64,000 nt of DNA, taken from Cycas panzhihuaensis (lineage: Eukaryota > Cycadophyta). Shown piece after piece: positions 61,332-64,000 of the stretch. Made by a program: the position numbers and the translations under genes. Location of the stretch: the NCBI GenBank assembly GCA_023213395.1, contig CM041465.1, positions 124,999,741 to 125,063,740 of the forward strand, written 5' to 3'. Within the stretch, counting starts at the first letter, position 1, and every line of letters starts with the position of its first letter. Below the pieces are notes generated by a model. The model was given only the letters and a program-made list of their open reading frames with translations, was not told where the DNA came from and did no database searches.

Positions 61332-61826
61332 GTGAAGACCCTGGTAGCTAAAGAAGAAATCAACATGCCGTGTGAAGAGGCTAGCACATCAAATGATTCA
61401 CCAAAGACACTAATAATACTTATCACGAACCTGATAGTGGTACATCCCAATCTAATTTCAATGACAAAGGACTACAATGCTTCAACCAAAGGAGCTCTTT
61501 TTAATCAAAACTACCAAATTAAAGACCACATTGTACTATGCATTATTAACAATGGCAGTATGAAAATCTTGGTATCTAAAAAACATGTTAGGGATCTCAA
61601 TCTCCCTATAAAGCCTCATGCCAATCCTTATACACTCAAATGGGTTCAAAAAGAAAGAACATTGCAAACAAAGATTGATAGAGTCTATCATGTAACATTT
61701 GCAATGAAGCCCTATATAGACATAGTCACTTGTGATGTAATTGCCATGGATTACTATGAAATACTTTTAGGAAGACCCTATCAATATGATAGAGAGGCAG
61801 TATATTATGGGCTCACAAACATATAA
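61332..61826 (+). CDS. pol: gypsy-4 protease (open fragment, 164 aa)
   Basis: Open frame: LIVVHPNLISMTKDYNASTK, HIVLCIINNGSMKILVSKKH, RDLNLPIKPHANPYTLKWVQ, HVTFAMKPYIDIVTCDVIAM and YYEILLGRPYQYDREAVYYG, a complete plant-gypsy retropepsin-like domain. The catalytic Asp (IIDNGS in gypsy-3) is Asn here, so it is probably inactive despite the open frame. Length and ending (LLGRP...GLTN) match the family. It lies after gag, in the same order as gypsy-3, with no RT downstream. Confidence 0.85.
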   Translation: MKTLVAKEEINMPCEEASTSNDSPKTLIILITNLIVVHPNLISMTKDYNASTKGALFNQNYQIKDHIVLCIINNGSMKILVSKKHVRDLNLPIKPHANPYTLKWVQKERTLQTKIDRVYHVTFAMKPYIDIVTCDVIAMDYYEILLGRPYQYDREAVYYGLTNI

Positions 61827-62110
61827 CACTTGTAGAAAGACAACACAAATTATATGCCCCACTCTTCATTATCTTTGGTTACTTCTAGAACAGGTACACA
61901 ATCATCCAAACTCACCAATCTTGCTCAAGAATGCAACAACCTATTTGTGAGCCCAATACCTGAACCAAACACTCCACAATATAGATTATTCTTCAGATAG
62001 CTTCACTACTAGACCCAAGAGATTCCACATCATTACAGAGGTCTATCCAGGTGTAGGTAGATCATTCCCATACCTTATTGGACAAGTAGATAATCATTCT
62101 CAATTTCTTC

Positions 62111-64000
62111 TCATTTGAGTGTGCCTACAACTAGTTGTTGGGGTAAAATATGTTACCTAGGCATTTTTGGACAATGGAAAACTAGGAATGTATGTCTAGT
62201 CTACCTTGATGAATGTAGAAATGCATCAACCAAAGGTCGTATAGAGGAATGCAGGTTAGACTTAGCAAGAAACTACAAGAAAAGAGATCTCAGGGAATGC
62301 ATGACAAGTTCCATTCCGGAATGAAATGCAACACAATCTGCAACACATGCAAAACGCACCTCAAGGAACACATGGAACGCAAACCCAAATCAAAGAGATT
62401 CACTCCAAATCTACTGACATCATTCTCAACTATAAGCTCATACGATTGTACAAACAAATCGATGTATTAAGAGGCATAATTAATGTGTATTATTGAAAAG
62501 ATACAAATTGTTATAAAAAGAAATAGTTGTGACCAGAAGTCACAACCATTCCCCAAAAAGGCATGCATAAGTGTATTTAATGCTCATTTTCCCACCATTC
62601 TAGTGTGAGAGCCAAGTCAATGAGTCTTGTAAGTCGCGCAATTGAATATGATGTCATGTTTTGTAATATGAAACATCTCTGAAATATTTCCCAAGTGATG
62701 TAAAAGCCATTGGACGATGATATTGCTTAATGAAATTATGAGTTACGTGGAAATTATGTACTATGAGCATGATTGTGATTGATTTATGTGTTTATGCTTG
62801 ATGTGATAAATGATATGATGGCAATGCGATATTATGATGATATGATTATAATCGTTAAGTATATGGCATTTGGATGACATATTATGAAACTAACATGTTG
62901 ACCAAAATCCAAAGTAGGCTACCAAAAAGTGACCCTTGACAAGTGCATTTTCTAAGGGACAGAAAGTGAGGTCAACATTGGTTCCATTGCCTACATTCAT
63001 TGAGGAGATACTAGGTTGGAGTTTCACCATGCATTCTATGCCCAAAGATCAATAAACCCTAGTTGTCGTCATGATGGCAGGGTGTAACTAAGTCCCCAAC
63101 AACTAGGGGACCTTCCAATGCTACCAAATCGACTTCTAAGGCGAGGGAGCCACCAAAAACACCGTCACCTAAGGGCATACCAAAAATCAAGTAGACAAAG
63201 GGCTCTAAGAAGGTCAATTGAGAAGAAATTGAGAAGGCCTAGGAGGTTACGTCTCAGTAAAAATGACAAGACAAAGGGACAATCTGTTGAAGGGCCCACG
63301 GCAAGTGGCGCTGAAACACCTTATGAATAAGAAAATGAAGGACATGGAGGCCCAATGGTGATACCACCTGCCCCGTTTGAATGCTTAGCCTAGATAAAGA
63401 AGAAGAGGAGATTCTAAAAGTGGAAGAAAATTCAAAAAAAGAAAACTATATTTTGAAGAAGCAAAGAGAAACCTTAAGGAAGAAGGGAGGAGTAAGTGTG
63501 GACTCTACTCTTGACCTAAGCGATCATGAAGAAAAGGTAGAGGAAGGTCCCACGACATATACGGAGAATCGTTTGTCAAAGCAATTTTTTTAAGGATAAG
63601 TGAAAGGGTCTCCGAGCAGTGATTCTTGATTGCAACACATTAATAACAGTGCAAATACCGAGAGTTCCAAAACTTACTCATTTAAAGACACCCTTTAAGA
63701 ATCCTTTATTTGGGAGAAATGGCATTGGGAGAAGTTCACCTGAGACACCACCAAAGCCCAATATGGTGGAGGTAGAAGTGATACTTCCAAAACAAGAAGC
63801 TACACTACCTAAGTCTCCGAAGATAGAAAGTACACCGCCTAATTCTCCAAGAATGGATGATTCAAAGTAGTTTGGGAAGTTGATTTTTACAACACATCAG
63901 ATACCACCAAACACATGTATCCATTCCAAAATTGGGTAGATGTGAAAAACTTAACAGACAAAACTAAGATTAAGGCCAAGTTTGCAAGCACACCATGGGG
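62111..64000 (+). other. Unassigned right-end segment with short charged ORFs
   Basis: No known family recognised. ORFs 63118-63330 (Arg/Lys-rich), 63381-63593 (acidic, EEEEILKVEENSKKENYI) and 63619-63870 (Pro/Lys-rich, PKQEATLPKSPKIESTPPNS) lie in series on the plus strand and could be pieces of one decayed charged protein. The text near 63880-64000 stays open in one frame. 62460-63100 is A+T-rich with no gene. Confidence 0.3.

Larger units (their letters stand above)
58336..62110 (+). mobile_element. gypsy-4: gag-protease LTR retrotransposon, right end unresolved
   Basis: 5' LTR 58336-58711 (376 bp, same family and length as the gypsy-3 3' LTR), mutated PBS, leader, gag from ATG 59846, protease 61332-61826 and a post-protease segment colinear with gypsy-3 to about 62100. 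After that the sequence no longer matches gypsy-3 and no 3' LTR was found before 64000. No RT, RNase H or integrase seen. Confidence 0.8.

Overview
This 64 kb window is plant nuclear DNA made almost entirely of nested LTR retrotransposons. The elements have Ty1/copia and Ty3/gypsy gag-pol genes, TG...CA LTRs, 5 bp target-site duplications (TSDs) and primer-binding sites (PBSs), most of them complementary to plant initiator-Met tRNA. I recognise no host gene, no rRNA or tRNA gene and no CRISPR array. A seed plant with a large, repeat-rich genome fits (a gymnosperm would be typical), but the species cannot be read from these data. Element names used here (copia-1 to copia-6, gypsy-1 to gypsy-4, TRG-1) are local labels.

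Left half (1-37800) is one deep nest. The host is copia-4 (+ strand, coding 33542-37560, 3' LTR 37576-37800). Its leader is interrupted by copia-1 (- strand; pol and gag 1-3138, 5' LTR 32918-33275, left end off the window). The leader of copia-1 holds two insertions: TRG-1 (3968-9369, +, a gag-only element, TSD TTGTT) and copia-2 (9428-31739, -, TSD TTAAG). The end of copia-2 pol holds copia-3 (9726-26827, -, TSD TAGGA). The 5' LTR of copia-3 holds gypsy-1 (16802-26758, +, TSD CACAT). Five layers can be read directly from TSDs and from sequence that resumes across each insertion.

Right half (about 38-64 kb) is built on a much older gypsy relative, gypsy-2 (+). It now lies in pieces at 39187-40007, 43947-44251, 51958 to about 53391, and about 56633-58335. 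The pieces are separated by gypsy-3 (40008-43946), copia-5 (44252-51957, TSD GTAAC), copia-6 (about 53392-56632, decayed) and gypsy-4 (58336 to beyond 62.1 kb). Four family pairs occur: copia-2/copia-4, copia-3/copia-5, gypsy-1/gypsy-2 and gypsy-3/gypsy-4.

No element keeps an intact polyprotein. Autonomous-type elements carry gag, protease, integrase, RT and RNase H in copia order, or gag, protease, RT, RNase H and integrase in gypsy order, broken by stops and frameshifts. The most unusual content is: an additional 3' ORF of about 550 codons in gypsy-1 with only one stop; a gag+protease-only design shared by gypsy-3 and gypsy-4; the gag-only TRG-1, whose LTR has a second PBS-like motif inside it; gag proteins with three or four CCHC knuckles; and repeated in-frame tandem duplications in gag-like ORFs.
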